A DNA stretch of 43,499 nt. Source: UBA7236 sp031372705. GTDB lineage: Bacteria > Bacteroidota > Bacteroidia > Chitinophagales > BACL12. The notes beneath the pieces were generated by a model that was given only the letters and a program-made list of their open reading frames with translations, did not search any database and had not been told where the DNA came from. The translations under genes and the position numbers were made by a program. The DNA lies in assembly GCA_031372705.1 (NCBI GenBank), contig JANMLV010000022.1, positions 1 through 43,499 on the forward strand, read 5' to 3'. Shown in pieces: positions 6,684 through 15,800 of this stretch; within the stretch, counting starts at the first letter, position 1, and each line of letters starts with the position of its first letter.

Positions 6684-9600
6684 ATGAAAAAACGTTTTGG
6701 ATTTTTTAGTTTGTTATTGGCAGTGCTCTTTATAAGTCAAACTGCTTTGGCGCAAACAGGTTCATCATCTTCATCGTCATCTTCAAGTTCACAAGGAACA
6801 AGTGGTAATAATGATAAGCCAGGAACTACATCGGGAGCCGGCTCCTTATCGTCATCTGCGCAGCAAGGCAGCAATGGCCCAATTCGTGTTGAACCGGGAA
6901 CGCCTGACCCTATTACCATTTTTACTACATCAAATGTTTCGCAGGGCGGACCAAATGCGGTAAAGCCGGGGAAATATGATTTTGTAACTATTCCTAGTGA
7001 CCCAACCAGAACCAGGATTTATAAATTAAAAAATGGACTTACCGTTTATTTATCTGCCAATAAAGCGGAGCCGCGTGTGCAAACTTATATAGCAGTGCGC
7101 GCAGGTTCGAAAAACGACCCTAAAGAAACTACAGGTTTAGCACATTACCTTGAACACATGATGTTTAAAGGAACTAATGATATTGGAACCACTAATTGGG
7201 AACGTGAAAAATTGGTGATAGATGGTATTTCTCGCTTATATGAAAAACATCGCGCAGAAACAGACCCGGAAAAGAAGAAACAAATTTATCATGAAATTGA
7301 TATGTTAAGTCAAGAAGCAGCAAAATTTGCTGTGCCTAACGAATATGATAAAATGATTAATTCATTGGGTGCAAAAGGAACCAACGCGTATACAAGTAAA
7401 GAACAAACAGTTTATGTAAATGACATTCCGGCGAATGAAATTGAAAAATGGTTGGTTGTAGAAAGCGAACGTTTCAGTACATGTGTATTACGTTTATTTC
7501 ATACAGAACTGGAAGCTGTATATGAAGAATATAATATTGGAAAAGATAACGATGGCAGAAAAATGTCGGAAGCGTTTTACAAAGCATTATTCCCAACACA
7601 TCCTTACGGAACACAAACAACAATAGGAGAGGGCGAACATCTTAAAAATCCATCTATGGTAAATATCATGGGATATTTTTATACTTATTATGTTCCGGGA
7701 AATATGGCAATTTGCTTGAGTGGTGATATCGATTATGATAAAACAATTGCATTAGTAGATAAATATTTTGGCAATTATGTAAATAAACCAATTGGCGAAC
7801 AAAAATTTGCGCCCGAAAAACCACTTATTGAAGTGCAGCGCCGTGAGGTGTTCGGACAGGAATCAGAAACCATGATGTTGGGCTATCGTTTTCCGGGTGC
7901 GGGCAGCGAAGAAAGTACTTTAGCCAAATTAGTTGCAGGTATTTTATATAATCAACAAGCCGGTTTAATTGACCTTGACTTGAACCAAGAGCAAAAAGTT
8001 TTAGATGCCGCAGCGTATATTTCTGAATGGAGAGAATACAGCGTGTTAACTCTTGCCGCCGATCCGCGCGAAGGACAAACCCTGGAAGAATGTGAAACAT
8101 TATTATTAGCTGAAATTGAGAAATTAAAACGAGGCGAATTCGACGAATGGTTGTTAGATGCCGTAATTAATGATTTTGAATTGGCAAGAACTAAATCATT
8201 TGAATCTAATTCAGGCAGAGCAAGTGCATTTGTGAATGTATTTATTAAAAGAATGGATTGGGGGGCATATTTAAATGAATACGAATTAATGAAAGGCCTT
8301 ACCAAAGAAGATATTGTTGAATTTGCTAATACATACCTCGGTAATAACAATTATGTTGCCATTTATAAACGCAAAGGTGAAGATAAAAATAACAAGAAAG
8401 TTGACAAGCCTGCAATCACCCCGCTAGAAGCAAACCGTGATGCGCAAAGTGAATTTCTTAAAAAATTCATGGATTTACCATCTGCACGTATATCACCTGA
8501 GTTCGTCGATTTTGAAAAAAAAATCCAAAACGAAACATTAGTTAGTGTGGGTGGTGCAACAGTTCCGTTTTCGTATATTAAGAATGAAGAAAATCAGTTA
8601 TTCGAATTGTATTATATTTTAGATATGGGTACAAACAACGACCTGTATTTACCACTGGCAATAAATTATTTACCGTATTTAGGAACTGATAAATATACAG
8701 CCGCTCAATTGCAAAAGGAGTTTTTTAAACTCGGATTAAGCTTCAGCGTTTACACATCTGCCGACCGTCTCTATGTTTCATTATCAGGCTTGGAAACCAG
8801 CTTAGAAAAAGGCGTTGAGCTATTTGAATATTTGTTGAGCTCGGTGCAACCCGACAACAAAGCATATAAGGAATTAGTGCAAGGCATCTTGAAAGAACGC
8901 AGCGATGCAAAAACAAGTAAGACAAGTATTTTCAATAACGCAATGGTTAATTATGCACGTTACGGCTCCTATTCGCCGGTAACTGATATCCTTACCGAAA
9001 AGGATTTAAATAACACCTTGCCATTAACACTTACCGATAAAATAAAATCATTATCGAGTTACCAGCATCGTATATTTTATTATGGACAACGACCTGCCGA
9101 GAACGTAAAAACAGTATTGGCAAAATATCACAAAACAACACCTGAGTTAGCCGCCTATCCTGCACCTAAGAAATATGCAGAACAAGAAACAAAAAAGAAC
9201 ACTGTTTATTTTGTGAATTATAATATGGTGCAAGCGCAAATAATGTTTATGGCAAAAGAGCAGAACTTCTCAAAAGCTGTTTTACCGCAAGCACGTTTAT
9301 TTAACGAATATTTTGGCAGCGGTTTGTCAAGTATTGTATTTCAAGAAATTCGTGAAACAAAAGCATTAGCCTATTCTGCTTATGTAAATTTCACCACACC
9401 TGCCAATAAAGATGAAGCACATTATGTGCGCGCATTTGTAGGAACACAAGCCGATAAAATGCAAATGGCTATTGAAGCAATGCTTGAAATAATGAATAAC
9501 ATGCCTCAAGCACAAGAGCAATTTAATAATAGCATTGAATCTGTATCTAAACAAATTGAAAGTGAGCGTATTATTCGTTCCAACATTTTCTGGAATTACG

Positions 9601-9824
9601 AAAACATAAAACGCAAAGGTTTAACCTACGATTATCGCCGCGACATTTACCAAGCCGTTAGAGGCATGTCAATGGCAGATATGCAAAAGTTTTTCGATGA
9701 ATACATTGCCGACCAAACTTACACCATCCTCGTAATGGGCGACAAAACTAAAATCGACATTGCCTATTTGCAATCTATTGGCGAATTCAAAGAATTAACC
9801 CTCGAAGAGCTTTTCGGATATTAA
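6684..9824 (+). CDS. Secreted M16 family zinc metallopeptidase (two-domain, pitrilysin-like)
   Basis: 1046 residues. The start is the ATG at 6684, because MKKRFGFF... gives a clean signal peptide cut near ALA-Q (about residue 24); an in-frame ATG at 6642 overlaps dnaX and would bury the signal. A run of ten Ser (about 27-36) and a Gly/Ser/Pro-rich linker precede the catalytic half. The inverted zinc motif HYLEH is at 154-158. A ~45-residue charged insert follows, then the third-ligand region 'ELEAVYEEYN' (about 275-284). The second half (about 600-1046) is the paired, non-catalytic M16 domain. It probably degrades peptides in the periplasm or at the envelope. It follows dnaX closely and ends in a strong terminator (9847-9882). 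Confidence 0.9.
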   Translation: MKKRFGFFSLLLAVLFISQTALAQTGSSSSSSSSSSQGTSGNNDKPGTTSGAGSLSSSAQQGSNGPIRVEPGTPDPITIFTTSNVSQGGPNAVKPGKYDFVTIPSDPTRTRIYKLKNGLTVYLSANKAEPRVQTYIAVRAGSKNDPKETTGLAHYLEHMMFKGTNDIGTTNWEREKLVIDGISRLYEKHRAETDPEKKKQIYHEIDMLSQEAAKFAVPNEYDKMINSLGAKGTNAYTSKEQTVYVNDIPANEIEKWLVVESERFSTCVLRLFHTELEAVYEEYNIGKDNDGRKMSEAFYKALFPTHPYGTQTTIGEGEHLKNPSMVNIMGYFYTYYVPGNMAICLSGDIDYDKTIALVDKYFGNYVNKPIGEQKFAPEKPLIEVQRREVFGQESETMMLGYRFPGAGSEESTLAKLVAGILYNQQAGLIDLDLNQEQKVLDAAAYISEWREYSVLTLAADPREGQTLEECETLLLAEIEKLKRGEFDEWLLDAVINDFELARTKSFESNSGRASAFVNVFIKRMDWGAYLNEYELMKGLTKEDIVEFANTYLGNNNYVAIYKRKGEDKNNKKVDKPAITPLEANRDAQSEFLKKFMDLPSARISPEFVDFEKKIQNETLVSVGGATVPFSYIKNEENQLFELYYILDMGTNNDLYLPLAINYLPYLGTDKYTAAQLQKEFFKLGLSFSVYTSADRLYVSLSGLETSLEKGVELFEYLLSSVQPDNKAYKELVQGILKERSDAKTSKTSIFNNAMVNYARYGSYSPVTDILTEKDLNNTLPLTLTDKIKSLSSYQHRIFYYGQRPAENVKTVLAKYHKTTPELAAYPAPKKYAEQETKKNTVYFVNYNMVQAQIMFMAKEQNFSKAVLPQARLFNEYFGSGLSSIVFQEIRETKALAYSAYVNFTTPANKDEAHYVRAFVGTQADKMQMAIEAMLEIMNNMPQAQEQFNNSIESVSKQIESERIIRSNIFWNYENIKRKGLTYDYRRDIYQAVRGMSMADMQKFFDEYIADQTYTILVMGDKTKIDIAYLQSIGEFKELTLEELFGY

Positions 9825-9846
9825 CTCCGAATTCAAATAAATATTC

Positions 9847-9882
9847 AAAAGCGGTGCACATAAAAATGTACCGCTTTTTTTA
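9847..9882 (+). terminator. Rho-independent terminator after the M16 peptidase
   Basis: AAAAGCGGT pairs with ACCGCTTTT, with an inner ACAT/ATGT extension across a 2-nt bulge, followed by a T-run. It starts 22 nt after the stop codon. Confidence 0.85.
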
Positions 9883-9896
9883 TTCCACAACCTTAT

Positions 9897-10031
9897 CCAG
9901 CCCTGAACGTGCGACAATATGGTAGCAAATTCGCCGCACTGCCTCACACCCAGCCCTGTAGGGGCGACAGATTGGTAACTCGGTACCACGCGCAACGAAA
10001 TCCAGCCCTGTAGGGGCGACAGAATGGTAAC
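9897..10031 (+). repeat. Three 30-bp repeats with a 52-53 bp period
   Basis: Cores at 9897-9926, 9950-9979 and 10002-10031 share CCAGCCCTG.A.G.GCGACA..(A/T)TGGTA(A/G)C. Copies 2 and 3 differ at one position; copy 1 is more diverged. The intervening 22-23 bp are unrelated. Intergenic. It resembles GCCCTGTAGGGGCGAC-type dispersed repeats that I recall from Bacteroidota genomes. It is not a CRISPR array: there are only three units, the repeats are diverged, the spacers are short and there are no cas genes. Confidence 0.7.
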
Positions 10032-10263
10032 ATCTCAAAATGTGATAGCTTCTACCACCTAATCACACACCATCGAAACCACGAATTTTACTCCAACCCA
10101 CTCATCACTCATGTCCGCCCCGCGGACAACTCATCTCTCATAATTCTACAATTTCGCTCCCCATAAAATCCCAAAAACTAGTATCCAAACTAAAATTCAC
10201 CTTACTCCATGCCATCACATTAACTCTTTTCTTCCTATTTTCGCACCTAAATATTAGGAATAT

Positions 10264-11526
10264 ATGGCTGAAGTAGTACGTATGCCACGCATGAGCGACA
10301 CCATGACCGAAGGAACCTTCGTAGAATGGCACAAAAAGGTGGGCGATACCGTAAAATCCGGAGACATTCTCGCTGAGGTAGAAACCGATAAAGCAACAAT
10401 GGAATTAGAAAACTATGTGAAAGGAACCCTCCTTTACATAGGCGTTGAAAAAGGCAAAGCCGCACAGGTAAATCAAATCATCGCCATTGTTGGTGCTGCC
10501 GGAGAAGATTTCCAGGCATTACTCGACAGCGATGCTGCAACAACCGCTGCGCCTGAAGCAAAAACCGAAGAAAAAGCACCGGAAGTAAAAAAAGAAGAAA
10601 AAGCGCCAATCGCAGAAATTGCAGCGCCAATTACAGCTGTTGAAAATACAGCAGACGGTCGCATAAAAGCATCACCCTTAGCTAAAAAAATAGCACAAGA
10701 CAAAGGCATCAGTTTACAATCAGTATCCGGAAGCGGACCTGAAGGTAGAATTATAAAAAAGGATATCGAAGAGTTTGTGCCGCAAGTAAAAGAAGCCGCA
10801 GCAATACAGCAAACTATTATCAATATTCCGCAAGTAGTTGGCGAAGAAGGTTATGAAGATGTGCCTGTTTCACAAATGCGCAAAGTAATTGCATCGCGAT
10901 TAGCGCAAAGTAAATTTAGCGCACCACATTTTTATCTCACTATTTCTGTGGATATGGATAATGCAATGGCGGCGCGCAAATCATTAAATGAAATTAGTCC
11001 CATTAAAATATCTTTCAACGATTTAATTGTAAAAGCATCAGCAATGGCATTGCGTCGCAATCCTGCCGTTAATTCCAGCTGGTTGGGCGATACCATCAGA
11101 ACAAATAAACATATTCATATAGGTGTAGCAGTAGCAATCAACGATGGCTTAGTTGTGCCTGTAATTCGTTTCGCCGACAATAAATCATTATCTCAAATTT
11201 CTGCCGAAACCGGCGATTTAGCCGAACGCGCTAAAAATAGAAAATTGCAACCCGCCGACTGGGAAGGCAACACATTTACCATTTCCAATCTCGGCATGAT
11301 GGGAATTGAAGAATTTACCGCAATAATCAATCCGCCCGATGCCTGTATTTTGGCTGTAGGAGGCATTCAGCAAGTGCCGGTTGTTAAAAATGGCCAGGTA
11401 GTGCCGGGCAATATAATGAAGCTCACCATGAGCTGCGACCACCGCGCGGTAGATGGAGCAGTTGGAGCAAAATTCTTGCAAACATTAAAACAATATCTCG
11501 AAGATCCGGTAAGGATGCTCGCATAA
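10264..11526 (+). CDS. pdhC: Dihydrolipoamide acetyltransferase, E2 of pyruvate dehydrogenase
   Basis: Transfers the acetyl group from lipoyl-lysine to CoA in the pyruvate dehydrogenase complex. 420 residues: one lipoyl domain (about 1-78) with the lipoylated Lys43 in ETDKATME; an Ala/Glu/Lys-rich linker; an E3/E1-binding domain (about 131-168: 'ASPLAKKIAQDKG', 'GPEGRIIKKDIEEF'); and a catalytic core (about 195-420) ending in the active-site motif HRAVDG with His393 and Asp397. One lipoyl domain makes it shorter than the two- or three-lipoyl E2s. It stands alone here, without E1 or E3 genes beside it. A 2-oxoglutarate or branched-chain E2 is possible, but the N-terminus 'AEVVRMPRMSDTMTEG' is typical of Bacteroidota pyruvate E2. 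A terminator follows at 11538-11565. Confidence 0.9.
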   Translation: MAEVVRMPRMSDTMTEGTFVEWHKKVGDTVKSGDILAEVETDKATMELENYVKGTLLYIGVEKGKAAQVNQIIAIVGAAGEDFQALLDSDAATTAAPEAKTEEKAPEVKKEEKAPIAEIAAPITAVENTADGRIKASPLAKKIAQDKGISLQSVSGSGPEGRIIKKDIEEFVPQVKEAAAIQQTIINIPQVVGEEGYEDVPVSQMRKVIASRLAQSKFSAPHFYLTISVDMDNAMAARKSLNEISPIKISFNDLIVKASAMALRRNPAVNSSWLGDTIRTNKHIHIGVAVAINDGLVVPVIRFADNKSLSQISAETGDLAERAKNRKLQPADWEGNTFTISNLGMMGIEEFTAIINPPDACILAVGGIQQVPVVKNGQVVPGNIMKLTMSCDHRAVDGAVGAKFLQTLKQYLEDPVRMLA

Positions 11527-11537
11527 AATAATAACGG

Positions 11538-11565
11538 TGCCATGAACTTATTTCATGGCATTTTT
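11538..11565 (+). terminator. Rho-independent terminator after pdhC
   Basis: TGCCATGAA pairs perfectly with TTCATGGCA across a 5-nt loop, followed by TTTTT. It ends only 11 nt before the ATG of the next gene, so that gene needs its own promoter or partial read-through. Confidence 0.85.
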
Positions 11566-11576
11566 ATTTTATAAGT

Positions 11577-11939
11577 ATGTCGAAAAAAACATTGGTAATT
11601 GGCGCTTCAAATAATCCTGACAGATATGCCTACAAAGCCGTAAAAAAATTAACAGCTTATGGTCATCCCGTATTGGCACTCGGGAAAAAAGAAGAACATA
11701 TCGATGCCATTCCCGTTGTAAAAGTGCGCCCCACCGATGCCGATATCGATACCGTTACGTTATACATCAACCCACAAATTCAACAAAATTATTACGATTA
11801 TATAATCGGCCTCCACCCCAAACGCATCATTTTTAATCCCGGCACCGAAAACGATGAACTGACCGACCTCGCCGAAAAAAATGGCATTGAAACAATTGAA
11901 GCCTGTACCTTAGTTTTGCTCTCGATAGGCGATTACTAA
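11577..11939 (+). CDS. CoA-binding domain protein (YccU-like)
   Basis: 120 residues forming a single Rossmann-like CoA-binding fold. It opens with 'KTLVIGASNNPDRYAYKAV', the nucleotide-binding glycine loop, and has the central 'LYINPQIQQNYYDYI' and the late 'IIFNPGTENDEL' and 'IEACTLVLL' segments typical of this family of small cytoplasmic proteins. The precise role is unknown; relatives bind CoA or acyl-CoA and may act as sensors or lipid-metabolism accessories. It begins right behind the pdhC terminator, so a functional link to acetyl-CoA production is possible but unproven. Confidence 0.8.
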   Translation: MSKKTLVIGASNNPDRYAYKAVKKLTAYGHPVLALGKKEEHIDAIPVVKVRPTDADIDTVTLYINPQIQQNYYDYIIGLHPKRIIFNPGTENDELTDLAEKNGIETIEACTLVLLSIGDY

Positions 11940-11971
11940 AACACGATTTCACTGTAATTACTTGTTATGTA

Positions 11972-12058
11972 TAATTTGGGCGTTTACGGGCTTTCCGTTC
12001 CAAGTCCTCACCCTAAAGGGATTGCGGGCTTTCCACTACAATCCCTAACGCGGGTTGG
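11972..12058 (-). repeat. Dispersed intergenic repeat, copy 2 (inverted relative to copy 1)
   Basis: Reading the minus strand gives CCGCGT, GGGATTGTAGTGGAAAGCCC, GAGGA, GGAACGGAAAGCCCG and CGCCCAAA in the same order as 838-920, with an altered middle that repeats GGAAAGCCCG twice. It lies between the CoA-binding gene and the DtxR gene and encodes nothing. Confidence 0.6.
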
Positions 12059-12099
12059 CAATTTGCATGACAAATAGTTATTAAATTGAACATTTTATT

Positions 12100-12771
12100 T
12101 TGAGCATCATTATTTCACATACCGAAGAAAATTATTTGAAAGCCATTTTCAAATTGTCAGAAATGCAATCCGAAAATGTGAGCACCAATGCTATTGCCGA
12201 AAAATTATCCACCACGGCAGCATCGGTTACCGATATGCTAAAAAAATTATCGAGTAAAAAATTATTGCATTACGAAAAATACTACGGCGTTTCCCTCACA
12301 GAAAAAGGAAAAAAATTAGCAAAAGATTTAATTCGCAAACATCGCCTCTGGGAAACATTTTTAGTAGATAAATTAAAATTCAGTTGGGACGAAGTTGATG
12401 AACTCGCCGAACAACTCGAACATATTAATTCCGAAATACTCACCGACCGCATCGATCATTTTCTGGGCTTCCCAAAATTCGATCCGCACGGCGACCCAAT
12501 TCCCGACAAAGAAGGCAACATCGCCTACCACGAAGATGTTACCCTCGATAAAATGCATAAAGGCGATGAAGGTATTATTGCCGGAGTAATCGACCACAGC
12601 ACACAATTTTTGCAATATCTCAATAAAATACAATTAATAATTCACACCCGCATAAAAGTAAAAGACGACGAAGACTACGACCAAAGCAAAGTAATTCTCA
12701 TCAACAACAAACACGAACTAGTTGTATCTCAAAAAGTTGCTGCTAATTTATTGGTGAGAAAGGTGAAGTAG
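12100..12771 (+). CDS. DtxR/MntR-family metal-dependent transcriptional regulator
   Basis: 223 residues with a TTG start; there is no ATG upstream in frame, and 'SHTEENYLKAIFKL' is the canonical N-terminus. The winged helix-turn-helix (about 8-70) includes 'VSTNAIAEKLSTTAASVTDM'. The dimerisation/metal domain (about 71-140) has 'KHRLWETFL' with His81 and Glu85, and 'ELAEQLEH' with Glu104 and His108, matching family metal ligands, then 'FDPHGDPIP'. The C-terminal ~70 residues form an SH3/FeoA-like domain. It is expected to repress metal-uptake genes when Mn(II), Fe(II) or Zn(II) is bound. The likely target is the transporter operon starting at 27324, whose promoter carries a DtxR-box-like palindrome. 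No similar site is seen before this gene. Confidence 0.92.
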   Translation: MSIIISHTEENYLKAIFKLSEMQSENVSTNAIAEKLSTTAASVTDMLKKLSSKKLLHYEKYYGVSLTEKGKKLAKDLIRKHRLWETFLVDKLKFSWDEVDELAEQLEHINSEILTDRIDHFLGFPKFDPHGDPIPDKEGNIAYHEDVTLDKMHKGDEGIIAGVIDHSTQFLQYLNKIQLIIHTRIKVKDDEDYDQSKVILINNKHELVVSQKVAANLLVRKVK

Positions 12772-12806
12772 TAATTATTAAATTACAATAATTGCTTGTA
12801 TGTCAA

Positions 12807-15800
12807 TTATTCAATCACCACCTTTTGTGCTCCCAATGTTTTACCGTTTGCCAATACTTCAATAATATAAATTCCTGATACCATTGTGGTGCAATCTATC
12901 CATGTCCATGATGATAGTGCAGGCATGGTTATGGATTGTTGTTTAATACCCGTTAAGCTGTACATAGTAATTATTTTTTCTGCTTGAGCATTGTTATCCA
13001 TAATTTGCAGAAATAAAATATCATCTGCCGGATTAGGATATATTTTGAAGTTTTCGTTTATGGTAAATTGTGTTGATTCGGCAACGCGATACAACGGTGC
13101 AGGAATATCATCAATCACTTCAGGATAGGCTTCATTAAATAATTCATTTAAAATATGCTGTGCGGCAACGCCCGATGGATATTCTTTTGTAGCTACTGAC
13201 CTCAATAACGATTCTTCAGGTGCAGTAATTTCCATTATTGTGCGTTCACTTTGTTTTAAGTCAACAAGTAAACTATTTAACGTTGCAAAATTGGGGTCTG
13301 CTTGCGCGATGTAATTAGAAAGCAATGTTTCGGCTTGAGATAAATCGTTTTGTATTAATGCCAATTCAATTAATGTTTGGTTCGCCCAATCGTCATTTTC
13401 TGATGCTAATAGCAACGTTGCAGAATCAATTTTTTCGCTGGCGATATAGGCGTAGGTAGCATCTGTTAATAATTGTGTTCTGTCTGTATTTAATATGTCA
13501 ATAGTTGCCAATAAATCGGTGTAACCTGACGCAATTAACGTATCATTTATTATATTGTCTGTTAAAAAATCTACAATTGGTTCAGGCACTTCGTAATTGC
13601 TTGTGGTTATAAGTTCGCCTACGGTATCTGCAATTGGATAGTTGAGATTTAATACTGTAAGCATATCGGCTGTTGCCAATGGTTCTGCTGATACAAGCGT
13701 TGAAAATACTTCATTACTAATATAAGGCGATGCTTCATTTAATTGTTCAACTAAAGTTGTGGGCGACACATTAGTTAATACGTCGCTAATTAATGTTGCT
13801 GTGCTGCCACCGTCAATTTTAGCCGTTTCGATTTGAATTACTTCGAGCAAATTACCGGCATCTTCAATCGCTAATGCAGCTTCGCTGATAATACGCAATT
13901 CGCCGCCGGTTGGTTCATCGGGTAAGGTTGATGGACAATCACCTTCTACACTGACGCCACAATTTTGTAATGTTATTTGCGATGCGGTGTATTGTGTTGG
14001 TATGCAAACCGATTCTGTGTGGTGACGGTAGTTTAAGGTTACACCTACTGGCACAATTCGAAATTCAGATTCCGGATGAAAACCGGGTGAAAATTTATTT
14101 CCTGCCGGTGCTGTAATAGTAGCATTGCATATACCTTGATTACCAAGCACACCGCTGGTAACAATAATGTTATAAATAAACCCTGCAGCGCCAATATCAG
14201 GTGGTAGAAATGAATTGCAGGTTAACTGCAGTTTAGAATTATTGCCTTGCGAACGAATGCCAATTTCAATGTTTTTGAAAGTGTTGCGATAAATTTCAGT
14301 TGCTTTATTGGAATTGTTTTCAACAAATATGCCAGAGCTGTAAAATGAACTGGATGTTGCAGGGCTTAGCGACGTAAAATAGTTCCCTTCAATATGGTAA
14401 TTAAAGCTTGTTTCAAGGTATAAACCATAACTCGCCTTATCGGTATAATCGGGCACATAAAAATTGCACCGTGTAACTTGTGCACTAGGAATACCTGAAA
14501 ATAAAACGCCGCGCTCATTATTGGTAAAATCGACGCCATTTAATTTTAGCAGGAGTGGACACAGAACAGAATTACCTGCATTTATGCCTCTATAATACCC
14601 CTCAAACGACGATCGCTCTATAATACACTCACCAACTGCTACCAAGCAAAGTTCGCTTGTTACGGCAAAAGTGGCGTTAGTGCTTGCAATTCCTTCGGGT
14701 GTGTCGTTCACCGATGTACAGTTGGTGAATGTATTTAAAAAATGGCACACATCAAAATTTACACCATCCACATCGTTTAAATAAACATCAGCCAAATTAT
14801 CAGTAGCCTCGGGTAAATCGTTATTACGGGTAAAATTGCAATAGGCAAAACTGGCAATATTATCATCGTCGGTATTATAAGCGCCAGTATCGAAAGGGCG
14901 CATATCTATGCTGATGATATTATTTAAAAAATCGGCTTCATTTGCAAGAATTATTCCACCATAATATGCCGGGTTTGAGCCTTCGGCAGCATTTAAAGTT
15001 GCAATGGCTGTTTTTGCCATGGCAATTTTAGCATCATTTAGCAAACGCACTACACCATGGTCGCCTGCATCAACCGGGTAGGCACCGCTGTAAATATCTC
15101 CCGCTATTGGATGGGCTTCGGTATTTCCTTTCCCCCAAACTTGAATGCCATCCCAAAAATCACAGTAATTAATTATGGTAGCACCATCAACCACTAACAT
15201 GCCTCCATTTTCTACAATTATTTTACCATTTTTAGGCATTCTAATTTCGCAATTTTGAATAGTTAACTTGGCACCTGGTTTAATAATAATATCGGTGTAG
15301 GCATCTCGCGTGGTGGTCCAGGTAATATCGGTGGTGATGATAGTTGGGTTGTAGCTGAGTGGTGCATCGGCTTGTAGGTTTGGGAGTGGTGTTTCCCAGA
15401 TGCCATAGCCATATAAACATGTTCTTAAATTCATGCTGCAATAATTAATTTCTATGTCACCTGCACTTGCTAATGGCAAATTTTCATTAAAGCATTCCCA
15501 AACATTTGCACTTTTATTCCATACATAAACACCAATTCCGGTGGCGGCAAAAATCACATCATCAGAACCTTCCCAATAAACTAATTCCATTACCGGATAA
15601 TTAGGTAAGCCTGCGGATCTATTTTGCCATGTTTCGCCATTATCATCTGAATAATATACTTTGCCTTGTCGTGAAATATTATTTTCATCCATTATATACC
15701 AAAGTGCCTCAGGATGGGTTCCTGATCCCCATTCATTAAGTGTATTAGAGCCAAAACAAACCCAAATTTCTGATTCCGAAACATTTTCATAATTAAAATC

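Larger units (their letters stand above)
9825..10263. other. Intergenic region between M16 peptidase and pdhC
   Basis: 439 bp without a gene. It contains the terminator (9847-9882), the triple repeat (9897-10031) and a GC-rich hairpin TGTCCGC-CCC-GCGGACA (10112-10128) in otherwise AT-rich DNA. A weak promoter-like TATTTTCG occurs about 25 bp before pdhC. Confidence 0.6.

Noticed and set aside
7825..8350. Minus-strand open frames inside the M16 peptidase
   Set aside because: They lie in full-length coding sequence of a clear family member on the other strand and carry no recognisable features.
9897..10031. CRISPR-like array of three repeats
   Set aside because: Only three units, the first clearly diverged, with 22-23 bp spacers and no cas genes in the window. 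It fits a dispersed intergenic repeat better.
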